Under the pieces are notes generated by a model. The model was not told where the DNA came from, searched no databases, and saw nothing but the letters and a program-made list of their open reading frames with translations. Both the position numbers and the translations under genes were made by a program. From Streptomyces akebiae (lineage in GTDB: Bacteria; Actinomycetota; Actinomycetes; Streptomycetales; Streptomycetaceae), in NCBI RefSeq assembly GCF_019599145.1, contig NZ_CP080647.1:9176001-9240000 (forward strand): a DNA stretch of 64,000 nucleotides, in the 5' to 3' direction. Below, one piece after another: positions 17,587 to 26,561 of the stretch; position 1 is the first letter of the stretch, and each line of letters opens with the position of its first letter.

Positions 17587-19415
17587 GCGGTCTCCTCGAT
17601 CTCTTCCAGTTCGTCCAGCACTTCGCTGAGAGCGGTCTTGCGGTCTTGCGGCCGGCCGGTGAGGGCGGTCCTCTCGTCGGCCTCCTCGTCGGTCTCGCGG
17701 GTGACGACGGCCCGATACCGGGGTTCCTTGCGGACCAGGTCGTGGTGCAGGCCGACCGCCGCGACCTCACCGTCGTGGACGAGCACGACGCGGTCGGCGA
17801 GGTCGAGCAGGAGGGGCGAGGAGGTGAACACGACCGTCGTGCTGCCCGCCCGCAGCGAGCGGATGCCGTCGGCGACCCGGGCCTCGGTGTGCGAGTCGAC
17901 GGCAGAGGTCGGCTCGTCGAGGACCAACACCTTGGGATCCGTGATCAGGGAGCGGGCCAGGGCGAGTCGCTGGCGCTGGCCGCCGGACAGGGACCGCCCG
18001 CGTTCGGTGATCCGCGCGTCCATCGGGTCCTCGGCGTCCAGTGATCCCTGGACCAGGGCGTCCAGTACGTCACCGCACTGGGCGGCGTTCAGCGCCTCCA
18101 CGGCGGTGACCTGGCCCGAGGAGGGGACGTCGAGGAGTTCGCGCAGAGTGCCGGAGAGCAGCACCGGGTCCTTGTCCTGGACGAGGACGGCCGTGCGGGC
18201 GGAGTCGAGGGGCAGTTCGTCGAGCGGGACACCGCCGAGGAGCACGGAGGTGCCCTCCTCGGCGGCGTGGCCGCCCAGCCGTTCCGCCAGTCGTCCGGCC
18301 GCGTCCGGGTCACCGCACACCACCGCCGTGAGACACCCGGTTGGGGCGAGCAGCCCGGTGGCCGGGTCGTACAGGTCTCCGGTGGGCACGGCGGCCTCTC
18401 GGGACCCCTCGGTGTCCGTGGCCCGCTCCAGTGACAGCACTCCGGCGGCCCGCTTGGCGGACGGGCGGGAGAAGGAGTACGCCATCGCGATCTCCTCGAA
18501 GTGTCTGAGCGGGTACGCCAGCAGCATGACCGCGCTGTACACCGTGACCAGTTCGCCGACCGTGATGCGGCCCTCTCGGGCGAGACCCACGCCGTGCCAG
18601 ACGACCGCGATCATCAGCAGTCCCGGCAGCAGCACCTGGATGCCGGAGATGAGCGCCCACATACGGGCGCTGCGGACGGCGGCGTGGCGGACCTCCTGGG
18701 AGGCGCGGCGGTAGCGGTCCAGAAAGAGGTCCTCGCCGCCGATGCCGCGCAGCACGCGCAGGCCCGCGACGGTGTCGGAGGCCAGCTCGGTGGCGCGGCC
18801 GGCCTTCTCGCGCTGCAAGTCGGCGCGGCGGGTCGCGCGGGGCAGCAGCGGAAGCACGGCCAGGGCGAGGACGGGGACTCCGATGGCGACGACGATGCCC
18901 AGGGCGGGCTGGTACACGACCAGGCCGACGCAGACCAGCACCACGGTGAGGGCGGCGGCGGTGAAGCGGGAGATGGCCTCGACGAACCAGCCGATCTTCT
19001 CGACGTCGCCGGTGGAGACCGCGACCACCTCTCCGGCTGCGACCCGGCGGGTCAGCGCTGAGCCGAGCTGGGCCGTCTTGCGGGCCAGCAACTGCTGGAC
19101 GCGGGCGGCGGCCGTGATCCAGTTGGTGACGGCGGCCCGGTGCAGGAAGGTGTCGCCCAACGCGATGGTGAAGCCGCACACCATCATCACCACCCCCGCG
19201 AGGGCGAGTCGGGATCCGGAGCGGTCGACCACGGCCTGGATGGCGAAGCCGACACAGAACGGCAGTCCGGCCACGGACGTGAAGTGCAGCAACCCCCACG
19301 CCAGCGCCTTGAACTGTCCGCCCAGCTGATTCCGGCCGAGCCACCACAGGAATCGTGGGCCCGAGCGCGCGTCCGGCACACCCGGGTCTTTGTACGGAAG
19401 GTCTTGAATCTGCAT
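17583..19415 (-). CDS. ABC exporter half-transporter lacking Walker A
   Basis: 610 residues from ATG 19415 (MQIQDLPYKDPGV); the frame is open far upstream but overlaps the divergent lipoprotein gene and is non-coding in character. Six-helix exporter domain (residues ~30-320) followed by a nucleotide-binding domain. The signature LSGGQRQR (~475) and Walker B VLVLDEPTSAVD are intact. The P-loop is replaced by CGDPDAAGRLAERL (~363) with no GKS/T, and the H-loop reads VVFTSSPLL without His. The C-terminus is Glu-rich. It forms an operon with the 593-residue subunit; only a heterodimer would have a working ATP site. Confidence 0.95.
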   Translation of the reverse strand: MQIQDLPYKDPGVPDARSGPRFLWWLGRNQLGGQFKALAWGLLHFTSVAGLPFCVGFAIQAVVDRSGSRLALAGVVMMVCGFTIALGDTFLHRAAVTNWITAAARVQQLLARKTAQLGSALTRRVAAGEVVAVSTGDVEKIGWFVEAISRFTAAALTVVLVCVGLVVYQPALGIVVAIGVPVLALAVLPLLPRATRRADLQREKAGRATELASDTVAGLRVLRGIGGEDLFLDRYRRASQEVRHAAVRSARMWALISGIQVLLPGLLMIAVVWHGVGLAREGRITVGELVTVYSAVMLLAYPLRHFEEIAMAYSFSRPSAKRAAGVLSLERATDTEGSREAAVPTGDLYDPATGLLAPTGCLTAVVCGDPDAAGRLAERLGGHAAEEGTSVLLGGVPLDELPLDSARTAVLVQDKDPVLLSGTLRELLDVPSSGQVTAVEALNAAQCGDVLDALVQGSLDAEDPMDARITERGRSLSGGQRQRLALARSLITDPKVLVLDEPTSAVDSHTEARVADGIRSLRAGSTTVVFTSSPLLLDLADRVVLVHDGEVAAVGLHHDLVRKEPRYRAVVTRETDEEADERTALTGRPQDRKTALSEVLDELEEIEETA

Positions 19416-19640
19416 GACGTCCCAGAGGCTCGTGTCAGGGATGAGGGGAAGGGAGGAGAAGTGGGGAGAAAAGGGGCGGCGAGGTCCAGCGACCGGCCGT
19501 GAAAGGTTCGCGTCGCGGCGTGGTCGGAAGCAAACGGTTTTCCGGTGCCGGGCAAAGTTTCGGCCTGGACACTCCGCGGAGGGCTCGACGCGCGCGACGG
19601 CGGGCGCCCCCGTCCGGCGAGCGGTGCGACGATGGACCGC

Positions 19641-20489
19641 ATGCGAATAGGCGGTACGAGGCGGGGACGAACCGGCACGGTGAGCGACGCGAGCGCGGGT
19701 GCGGCGAGCAGTGCGGGCAGTGCGGACGACATGGGTGCGAGGAAGGGCGCGGCCCGTGTCGGACTCGCCGTGGTGGTCTGCGGCGCGCTGGTGATGTCCG
19801 TCGCGGCGTGCGGCGGTTCGGGTGTCACGAACGACGGAGCCAGGGCCGACACGAACGCCACGAAGTCCGGGGGCGGGACGGATCGGGCCGGGGCCGGGAC
19901 CGTTGACCCGACCCGTGTCCCGGGCGTCGGTGACCGTCTCCAGAAGCAGATCCCCGCGGAGTCCCGCCAGGTCGTGGCCGTCTACGGGGAGGGCAGGAAC
20001 GACGCCGACGCCACAGTCGTGCTCTACACGAAAAGCGGCTCCAACTGGAAGAAGACCCGTAGTTGGGAGGGCCACAACGGCAAGAAGGGATGGACCACCG
20101 ACCATCGGGAGGGCGACAAGCGCAGCCCGGTCGGCGTGTTCACACTGAGCGACGCGGGAGGGGTGCTGGCCGACCCGGGGGCCAAGCTGCCGTACAGCCG
20201 GTCGGTGTCGTTCCAGGCGCCCCACTACTGGGCCAAGTCGCACTGGCACGACTTCGACTACGTCATCGCGATCGACTACAACCGGGTCAAGGGCACCTCG
20301 CCGATCGACCCGACGCGTCCCGAGGGCCAGTCGAAGGGGGGCAGCATCTGGCTGCACATGGACCACGGCAGCGGCACCTCGGCCTGTGTCAGCCTGTCCA
20401 AGTCGGGCATGGAGTACCTGCTGCGTACGCTCGACCCGGCCCTGCACCCGGTGATCGTCATGGGGGACAAGGCGGAGCTGAAGGCCTGA
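19641..20489 (+). CDS. L,D-transpeptidase-like lipoprotein
   Basis: About 282 residues; start uncertain (ATG 19632, 19641, GTG 19680 or ATG 19731 are all in frame). Signal segment ARVGLAVVVCGALVMSVAAC with a lipobox ending at Cys57, so membrane-anchored outside the cell. The C-terminal domain resembles the YkuD/L,D-transpeptidase fold: SPVGVFTLSDAGG, a His in SIWLHMDHG and nucleophile-like Cys (~251) in GTSACVSL. The usual S-x-G-C-x-R active-site Arg is Ser here and Gly is Ala, so activity may differ. Divergent from the ABC operon. Confidence 0.8.
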   Translation: MRIGGTRRGRTGTVSDASAGAASSAGSADDMGARKGAARVGLAVVVCGALVMSVAACGGSGVTNDGARADTNATKSGGGTDRAGAGTVDPTRVPGVGDRLQKQIPAESRQVVAVYGEGRNDADATVVLYTKSGSNWKKTRSWEGHNGKKGWTTDHREGDKRSPVGVFTLSDAGGVLADPGAKLPYSRSVSFQAPHYWAKSHWHDFDYVIAIDYNRVKGTSPIDPTRPEGQSKGGSIWLHMDHGSGTSACVSLSKSGMEYLLRTLDPALHPVIVMGDKAELKA

Positions 20490-20568
20490 GGCGGCCGGTG
20501 CGCCTGGGCCTGCTTGTGGCCGGAGATCCCATTGCGGCGGAGTGCCGACTCCCCGTAGAACTCCGGCC

Positions 20569-22269
20569 ATGAGAAGCCGGATCATCATGTCCATGCTCAC
20601 CGGGGCGACCCTCCTGGCGAGCACCCTCCTCGGGGCCACCCCCGCCCAGTCCGCCGGGACCCCCGACGAATCCGTCGCCGCTTCCGCCCGATCCGCCGCA
20701 ACCCCCTTTCGGACCGGTGCTTCGCCCGCCGTCCCCGCCGAGTTCGGCTCCGACTGGCACGATCCGATCACCGCTGCCCCGGCCGTCGCCAGACCCGAGA
20801 ACACGAAATCGTGCGAAGTGACGGTCGCCGAGGCGCAGTTCAAGGACTTCACGCCGTACCGGGGGACCTACGCGCCGCCGGGGGAGTGCGGGAAGAGATG
20901 GAGCAAGGTCGTCCTGCGGCTCGACGGCAAGGTCAAGGGCCGCCAGTTCGACCGTCTCGGCCATCTGCACATCGGCGGCGTCGAGGTGTTCCGGACGTCG
21001 ACCCCGCAGCCCTCGCCCGACGGCATCGAGTGGTCCGTGGAGAAGGACGTCACGCGCTACAGCGACACCCTGCGTACCGAGCAGCCGGTCGAGATGCTCA
21101 TCGGCAACGTCGTCGACGACACGTACACCGGCATCCTCGACGTCAAGGTCACGCTGACCTTCTACGTCGGCCGGCCCGACGCGAGAACGGCGAGAACCGT
21201 CCCCGACCGTGTCCTCACTCTCCAGGACGGCACCAGCCTCACCACCCCGCGCAACACCGAACGCGTCATCGCCGAGGTGTACGCGACCGGGTCCGGCGGC
21301 GGTTGCGAGGAGTACTGGTACCTGACGGTGCCCGACGAGGCGCCGTACTCCTGCAAGGCTGACGACGGGCCCTACCGTGAGGTGCGGATCGCGGTGGACG
21401 GGCAACTGGCCGGAATCGCCGCGCCGTTCCCGAACGTGTGGACCGGCGGCTGGTCCAACCCCTTCCTCTGGTACGTCGTCCCCGGGCTCCGCGCCTTCGA
21501 CATCCAGCCCCTCCGCTACGACCTCACCCCCTTCGCCGGACTCCTCAACGACGGGCGCCCGCACCGGATCGAGGTGTCCGTCGCCGGTGTGCCCGAGGGG
21601 CAGAGCGGCTGGAGCACCCCGGTCAACGTCCTGGTCTGGCAGGACGAGAAGAGCGAGCACGTCACCGGCGCCCTCACGAAGGTGAGGGAGGGCGACTTCG
21701 CCAACACGACCACGTACACGCCCGGTGCGGAGCACCGCCTCGACACCGAGGGGAGCCATCGGCTGACCGTCGCCGGCTACGTCGACACCTCCCACGGCCG
21801 GGTCACGACCACCGTTCGCCGCAGCCTCGTCAACACCTCCACGCACACCTGGTCGGACGGCGAGAACCCCGACGCGCTCGACGCGACGTGGAGCGACGAC
21901 GAGACGGTCACCGTGAGCGGAGGCAGCGGAGGAGCCGGACGTGGGCAGGACCGGGCGACGCGTGTCCAGCGGTCGTACACGATGGACGGAACGACCACGC
22001 TCGGCGCGGGAGAGCGGCTGCGGACCGTGCTCACGCTCGGCGACCGGGCGACGGTCACCGAGACGCACGGCGGGCGGCGCACGGCGTGGTCCCGGCTCGA
22101 CGACACCTACACCGGTGACGCCACGTACACCGCGAACGTACCGCGCGACCAGCGGCACGCCGTCGGGACGACGAGCGAGCGCTACCGAACCTACGGGTCG
22201 GACGGATGCTACGACCGTTCGCTGGTCTCCGTACAGGGAGTGCTGACCCAGGACCGTATGGGCTGTTGA
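20569..22269 (+). CDS. Secreted PNGase A-like peptide-N4-asparagine amidase
   Basis: 566 residues, ATG 20569. An N-terminal signal peptide (MRSRIIMSMLTGATLLAST to about residue 29) directs export. The body resembles the peptide-N-glycosidase A family: KRWSKVVLRLDGKVKGRQFD, HIGGVEVFRTSTPQP, SVEKDVTRYS, and GNPFLWYVV-type segments (here GGWSNPFLWYVVPGL), all beta-strand rich. The family cleaves N-glycans from glycopeptides between GlcNAc and Asn; best studied in plants and fungi, with bacterial relatives in soil actinobacteria. It likely attacks plant or fungal glycoproteins. Eighty bases after the transpeptidase-like gene; probably its own unit. Confidence 0.85.
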   Translation: MRSRIIMSMLTGATLLASTLLGATPAQSAGTPDESVAASARSAATPFRTGASPAVPAEFGSDWHDPITAAPAVARPENTKSCEVTVAEAQFKDFTPYRGTYAPPGECGKRWSKVVLRLDGKVKGRQFDRLGHLHIGGVEVFRTSTPQPSPDGIEWSVEKDVTRYSDTLRTEQPVEMLIGNVVDDTYTGILDVKVTLTFYVGRPDARTARTVPDRVLTLQDGTSLTTPRNTERVIAEVYATGSGGGCEEYWYLTVPDEAPYSCKADDGPYREVRIAVDGQLAGIAAPFPNVWTGGWSNPFLWYVVPGLRAFDIQPLRYDLTPFAGLLNDGRPHRIEVSVAGVPEGQSGWSTPVNVLVWQDEKSEHVTGALTKVREGDFANTTTYTPGAEHRLDTEGSHRLTVAGYVDTSHGRVTTTVRRSLVNTSTHTWSDGENPDALDATWSDDETVTVSGGSGGAGRGQDRATRVQRSYTMDGTTTLGAGERLRTVLTLGDRATVTETHGGRRTAWSRLDDTYTGDATYTANVPRDQRHAVGTTSERYRTYGSDGCYDRSLVSVQGVLTQDRMGC

Positions 22270-22365
22270 TGCCCCATGCGTGCGATGTGACGTCTGTTCG
22301 ATGATTTACCTCCGTGAAACGCGGCGGTCTTCCCTGCGAGCGACGACTCCCCGATAGTGATCGAC

Positions 22366-22383
22366 GCGGAAGCATTTTTCCGC
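22366..22383 (+). promoter_or_regulatory. Inverted repeat upstream of the dicarboxylate symporter
   Basis: GCGGAA-N6-TTCCGC (GCGGAAGCATTTTTCCGC) lies 31 bases before the GTG start of the symporter. It could be an operator or an mRNA hairpin just upstream of the ribosome site. The arms are short (6 bp). Confidence 0.3.
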
Positions 22384-22413
22384 ATGCCAGAAAGTCCCCT
22401 CGGAGGAGTGCCC

Positions 22414-23853
22414 GTGCCGCAGTCCGTACCGTCCCTGCCGCGACGCGTCGCACGCATGCTGCGTACCTCATTGTTCGCGCAAGTCGGAGTCGCGCTTGTG
22501 CTCGGAATCGTCGTCGGAAGGTTGTGGCCGGACACGGCCACGACCTTCCAACCGCTCGGCGACGGTTTCATCCGGCTCATCAAGACCGTCATCTCGCCAC
22601 TCGTGTTCTGCGTGGTCGTCGTCGGCATCGCCAAGGCCGGCAATCTGAAGGCCTTCGGACGGATCGGGCTCAAGGCCCTGATCTGGTTCGAGGTCGCCTC
22701 GACGGCCGCGCTGCTCATCGGTCTGGTCGCCGCCAACGTCTTCGGTCCCGGCTCGGGCATGAACGTCGACCCCTCGAAGCTCGACACCTCGGCGGTCGAC
22801 GCGAAGACCGCCGGCGGTGAGCTGCCGACGACGAGCGAGTTCATCCTCAACGCGCTGCCCCAGAGCGCGATCGGCGCGTTCGCCGAGAACGCGCTGCTCC
22901 AGGTGCTCGTGCTCGCCTGCCTCACCGGCGCCGCGCTGCTGCACCTCGGGCACACCAAGGTGCCCAAGATCCTGCCCGCCATCGAGCAGGCCCAGGAGGT
23001 CATCTTCGCGATCGTTGGCTTCGTCATGAAGCTGGCCCCGCTCGCCGTGTTCGGCGCGATGGTCCACCTGGTCGGTGAGTACGGCCTGGGCGTGATGAAG
23101 ACCTACGCCAAGTTGATCATCCTCTGCTACGCCGTCGCCGCCGCGTTCCTGGTGCTGCTGGGCGTCGCACTGAAGTTGATGACCGGGCTGAGCCTGTGGA
23201 AGTTCGTCCGCTACACGCGGGCGGAGATGCTGCTCGCGCTGGGCACCGCGTCCAGCGAGTCCGTGATGCCGCGCATGATGCAGAAGCTGCGCCAGGCCGG
23301 AGCCCGCGACGACGCCGTGGGTCTGGTGTTGCCCACCGGGTACTCCTTCAACCTCGACGGCGCGTCCATCTACCTGTCCATCGGCACCCTGTTCATCGCG
23401 CAGGCCGTGGGAGTGGACCTCAGTCTCAGTCAGCAGGTCACCGTCGTCCTGGTCCTGATGCTGACCAGCAAGGGCATGGCGGGCATCCCCGGTTCGGCGT
23501 TCCTCGCGCTGTCGGCGACCGCCTCCTCGCTCGGTGCCATCCCGGCCGGCGCCGTCGCCCTGCTCCTCGGCGTCGACCGCATCATGGACTCGATGCGCGT
23601 CGTCACCAACCTCCTCGGCAACTGTGTCGCCGTCTTCGCGGTGTCGAAGTGGGAGGGCGCGCTGGACACCGACCGGGCGAAGAAGATGCTCGACGGTGAG
23701 ATCGAGTTCGTGGAGGAAGAGGACGAGCCCGGGAAGCCTCCCGCGAAGGCGGAGGGTGACGCGGAGGGCGAGGCCGAGGGCACTCACTCGGAGGCAGGGG
23801 TTCCCGCTCTCTCCAAGGGGGAGACCAAGGAGGCCGCGTCCGGAGTGAGTTGA
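22414..23853 (+). CDS. dctA: Dicarboxylate:cation symporter (DAACS family)
   Basis: 479 residues; GTG 22414 has CGGAGGAG just upstream, better than the ATG at 22357. Multi-spanning protein with family marks: PLVFCVVVVGIAKAGN, the Ser-rich re-entrant loop TASSESVMPRM, the NMDGT-like PTGYSFNLDGASIYL, and TSKGMAGIPGSAF. Imports C4-dicarboxylates or acidic amino acids with H+ or Na+. The C-terminal ~50 residues are acidic (EEEDEPGKPPAKAEGDAEGE). Gene symbol by family; aspartate/glutamate (GltP) specificity is equally possible. Ends at a strong terminator. Confidence 0.93.
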   Translation: MPQSVPSLPRRVARMLRTSLFAQVGVALVLGIVVGRLWPDTATTFQPLGDGFIRLIKTVISPLVFCVVVVGIAKAGNLKAFGRIGLKALIWFEVASTAALLIGLVAANVFGPGSGMNVDPSKLDTSAVDAKTAGGELPTTSEFILNALPQSAIGAFAENALLQVLVLACLTGAALLHLGHTKVPKILPAIEQAQEVIFAIVGFVMKLAPLAVFGAMVHLVGEYGLGVMKTYAKLIILCYAVAAAFLVLLGVALKLMTGLSLWKFVRYTRAEMLLALGTASSESVMPRMMQKLRQAGARDDAVGLVLPTGYSFNLDGASIYLSIGTLFIAQAVGVDLSLSQQVTVVLVLMLTSKGMAGIPGSAFLALSATASSLGAIPAGAVALLLGVDRIMDSMRVVTNLLGNCVAVFAVSKWEGALDTDRAKKMLDGEIEFVEEEDEPGKPPAKAEGDAEGEAEGTHSEAGVPALSKGETKEAASGVS

Positions 23854-23894
23854 TCCTTCCTCTGGATCCCTCCTTCTCCGCCCTCCCGGGATAC

Positions 23895-23930
23895 GAAGGG
23901 CCCGGCGCAGCACTCTGCGCCGGGCCCTTC
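23895..23930. terminator. Strong bidirectional terminator
   Basis: A perfect 16-bp stem (GAAGGGCCCGGCGCAG pairing with CTGCGCCGGGCCCTTC) around a CACT loop. It sits between the convergent symporter (plus) and marR (minus) genes and can serve both. Confidence 0.9.
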
Positions 23931-23982
23931 GCGTACGCCTGGTCGTCGGCGCCAGTCGGCGGCTCCCTGTCGGCGGCGGCGC

Positions 23983-24438
23983 TCAGCAGCGTCGCTCCGC
24001 CGTCGGCGTCCCGTCGACCAGCGTGTCGAGCAAGCCTTCGAGTACGCTCCGCTGACCGTCCGACAGCGGTGCCAGGATCTCCTCCGCCGCCGAGCGGCGC
24101 GCGTGGTGCAGCTCCCGCAGGACCTTGAGGCCCTCGTCCGTGACCTCTATCCGGATCACCCGCCGGTTGGTGGGGTCGGGCGCCCGGCGCACCCGCCCGC
24201 TCTCCTCTAGCGCGTCGACCAGCGTCGTCACGGCCCGGGGCACGACCTCCAGGCGCTCCGCCAGATCGGCCATCCTCGGCGGCGTGTCGTAGTGGGCGAG
24301 GGTGCGCAGCAGTCGCGACTGCGCCGGGGTGATCTCCAACCCGCTCTGCTGGAGGTGGCGCTTCTGGATGCGGTGCACGCGGCGGGTGAGCCGCAGCAGT
24401 TGCTCGGCGAGCAGTCCGCCGGCATCGGGGTCGGTCAT
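23983..24438 (-). CDS. MarR-family transcriptional regulator
   Basis: 151 residues, ATG 24438. Winged-helix of the MarR type: LEITPAQSRLLRTLAHY, recognition helix MADLAERLEVVPRAVTTLVD, wing RRAPDPTNRRVIRIEVTDEG, flanked by dimerisation helices. Divergent from an ABC exporter gene at 24605 with an inverted repeat in the spacer, the usual arrangement for a repressor that controls itself and an efflux pump in response to a small ligand. Confidence 0.95.
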   Translation of the reverse strand: MTDPDAGGLLAEQLLRLTRRVHRIQKRHLQQSGLEITPAQSRLLRTLAHYDTPPRMADLAERLEVVPRAVTTLVDALEESGRVRRAPDPTNRRVIRIEVTDEGLKVLRELHHARRSAAEEILAPLSDGQRSVLEGLLDTLVDGTPTAERRC

Positions 24439-24463
24439 ACCGGGAACAATATCAGGACCATGT

Positions 24464-24488
24464 TCATTGTGAGTATAGGTAACAATGA
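24464..24488. promoter_or_regulatory. Putative MarR operator
   Basis: TCATTGT-N11-ACAATGA, a perfect 7-bp inverted repeat in an AT-rich island between the divergent marR and ABC genes, 26 bases from the marR start. Its size and place fit a MarR dimer site covering the marR promoter. A second weaker pair GAACA/TGTTC (24444-24465) overlaps it. Confidence 0.6.
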
Positions 24489-24604
24489 GCTAGGCTCCGC
24501 AGGCCCCCGGAAGTCCCCAGAAGTACCCAGAAATGCCGGAAGCTTTGCCGGAAGTCCTCGTCGTCACCTCGACCTCCCACCCGCCTCACCTCCCGTAGGA
24601 GCCC

Positions 24605-26518
24605 ATGCATCCCCATCCCGAACCCACCCGGGCGCCCTCCGCCGACACGGGTGAACAGCCCCGACAGGTGCGTCGCATCCTGAAGCTCTTCCGCCCTTAT
24701 CGCGGTCGGCTCGCGATCGTCGGCCTCCTCGTCGGCGCCGCGTCACTCGCGTCGGTCGCCACGCCCTTCCTCCTCAAGGAGATCCTCGACACCGCCATCC
24801 CCGAGGGGCGCACCGGGCTGCTGAGTCTGCTGGCCCTCGGCATGATCCTCAGCGCAGTCCTGACCAGCATCTTCGGTGTCCTGCAGACGCTGATCTCCAC
24901 CACTGTCGGCCAGCGTGTCATGCACGATCTGCGCACCGCCGTCTACGGTCGACTGCAGCGGATGTCGCTCGCCTTCTTCACCCGGACCAGGACCGGCGAG
25001 GTCCAGTCCCGGATCGCCAACGACATCGGCGGCATGCAGGCGACCGTCACCTCCACGGCCACCTCCCTGGTGTCCAACACCACCAGCGTGGTCGCCACGG
25101 TCGTCGCGATGGTCGCTCTGGACTGGCGGCTCACCGTGGTCACCCTGCTCCTGCTGCCGCTCTTCGTGTGGATAAGCCGCCGGGTCGGCGACGAGCGCAA
25201 GAAGATCACCACCCAGCGGCAGAACCAGATGGCCGCCATGGCCGCGACGGTGACCGAGTCGCTCTCCGTCAGCGGCATCCTGCTCGGGCGCACCATGGGC
25301 CGCGCCGACTCGCTCACCAAGTCCTTCGCCGAGGAGTCCGAGGGGCTCGTCGACCTGGAGGTCAGGGCCAACATGGCGGGGCGCTGGCGCATGGCCATCA
25401 TCACCGTCGTCATGGCCGCCATGCCCGCCGTCATCTACTGGACCGCCGGCGTCGCGCTCCAACTCGGCGGCCCGTCCGTCTCCGTCGGCACGCTCGTCGC
25501 CTTCGTGTCGCTGCAGCAGAACCTGTTCCGGCCGACCGTGAGCCTGCTGTCCACGGGTGTCCAGATCCAGGCCTCGCTCGCCCTCTTCCAGCGCATCTTC
25601 GAGTACCTCGACCTGCCGATCGACATCACCGAGGCCGAGCGCCCGGTCCACCTCGACCGCATCAAGGGCGAACTCCGCTTCGAGAAGGTCGAGTTCCGCT
25701 ACGACGCGGACAGCACCGACAGTGCCGGCAGTCCCGGCGAGAACGGTGGCCCCGGCGAGACCGGTGGCCCCGGCGGGGGCGCGAGGTCGCGCCCGATCCT
25801 CGACGGCATCGACCTGAGCGTTCCGGCCGGCGGCAGCCTCGCCGTCGTCGGGCCGACCGGCGCCGGCAAGTCCACGCTCGGCTGGCTGGTGCCGAGGCTG
25901 TACGACGTCACGGGTGGCCGGGTCACCCTCGACGGCGTCGACGTGCGCGACCTGGACTTCGACACCCTGGCGCGGGGCATCGGCGTCGTCTCGCAGGAGA
26001 CGTACCTCTTCCATGCCTCGGTCGCCGACAACTTGCGCTTCGCGAAACCGGACGCCACCGACGAGGAACTGCACGCGGCCGCGCGGGCGGCCCAGATCCA
26101 CGACCACATCGCGGCCCTGCCCGACGGTTACGACACCGTCGTCGGTGAGCGCGGACACCGCTTCTCCGGCGGGGAGAAGCAGCGTCTCGCCATCGCCCGC
26201 ACCATTCTGCGCGATCCCCCGGTCCTCATCCTCGACGAGGCGACCAGCGCCCTCGACACCCGTACCGAGCACGCGGTGCAGGAGGCCATCGACGCGCTCT
26301 CCGCGAACCGCACCACCGTCACCATCGCGCACCGGCTCTCCACCATCCGCGGCGCCGACCAGATCGTCGTGCTCGACTCCGGGCGTGCCGTCGAGCGCGG
26401 TACGCACGAGGAACTGCTGGAGAGCGGTGGGCGGTACGCGGCGCTGGTCCGGCGGGACGCGCGGCTGAAGCCCGGTCGGGACGTGGCCAAGGTGCCGAAA
26501 CTGGAGCCGACAAGATGA
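24605..26518 (+). CDS. ABC multidrug-type exporter (homodimeric half-transporter)
   Basis: 637 residues; ATG 24605 after AGGAG. Six transmembrane helices (residues ~35-320) with an intact nucleotide-binding domain: Walker A GPTGAGKST, Q-loop VSQETYLF, signature FSGGEKQR, Walker B VLILDEATS, H-loop IAHRLST. A Gly/Pro-rich insert of about 30 residues (~370-398) sits at the start of the nucleotide-binding domain and is encoded by an 18-bp tandem repeat. Divergent from marR and likely repressed by it; probably exports a toxic or signalling compound. Confidence 0.95.
   Translation: MHPHPEPTRAPSADTGEQPRQVRRILKLFRPYRGRLAIVGLLVGAASLASVATPFLLKEILDTAIPEGRTGLLSLLALGMILSAVLTSIFGVLQTLISTTVGQRVMHDLRTAVYGRLQRMSLAFFTRTRTGEVQSRIANDIGGMQATVTSTATSLVSNTTSVVATVVAMVALDWRLTVVTLLLLPLFVWISRRVGDERKKITTQRQNQMAAMAATVTESLSVSGILLGRTMGRADSLTKSFAEESEGLVDLEVRANMAGRWRMAIITVVMAAMPAVIYWTAGVALQLGGPSVSVGTLVAFVSLQQNLFRPTVSLLSTGVQIQASLALFQRIFEYLDLPIDITEAERPVHLDRIKGELRFEKVEFRYDADSTDSAGSPGENGGPGETGGPGGGARSRPILDGIDLSVPAGGSLAVVGPTGAGKSTLGWLVPRLYDVTGGRVTLDGVDVRDLDFDTLARGIGVVSQETYLFHASVADNLRFAKPDATDEELHAAARAAQIHDHIAALPDGYDTVVGERGHRFSGGEKQRLAIARTILRDPPVLILDEATSALDTRTEHAVQEAIDALSANRTTVTIAHRLSTIRGADQIVVLDSGRAVERGTHEELLESGGRYAALVRRDARLKPGRDVAKVPKLEPTR
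25733..25768 (+). repeat. Tandem 18-bp repeat inside the ABC exporter gene
   Basis: CCCGGCGAGAACGGTGGC is followed directly by CCCGGCGAGACCGGTGGC (one mismatch) and a partial third unit. It encodes repeated Pro-Gly-Glu-Asn/Thr-Gly-Gly and keeps the frame. Confidence 0.9.
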
Positions 26519-26561
26519 AGATATGCCGGGTTTGAGGTGATATGCGGGTTACCGTGCCCGC

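Noticed and set aside
10861..18714. A plus-strand open frame of about 2,600 codons
   Set aside because: It runs antisense to the thioesterase, helicase, DUF5709 and ABC genes, all with clear family motifs. It is an artefact of G/C-biased third positions and contains no coherent domain.
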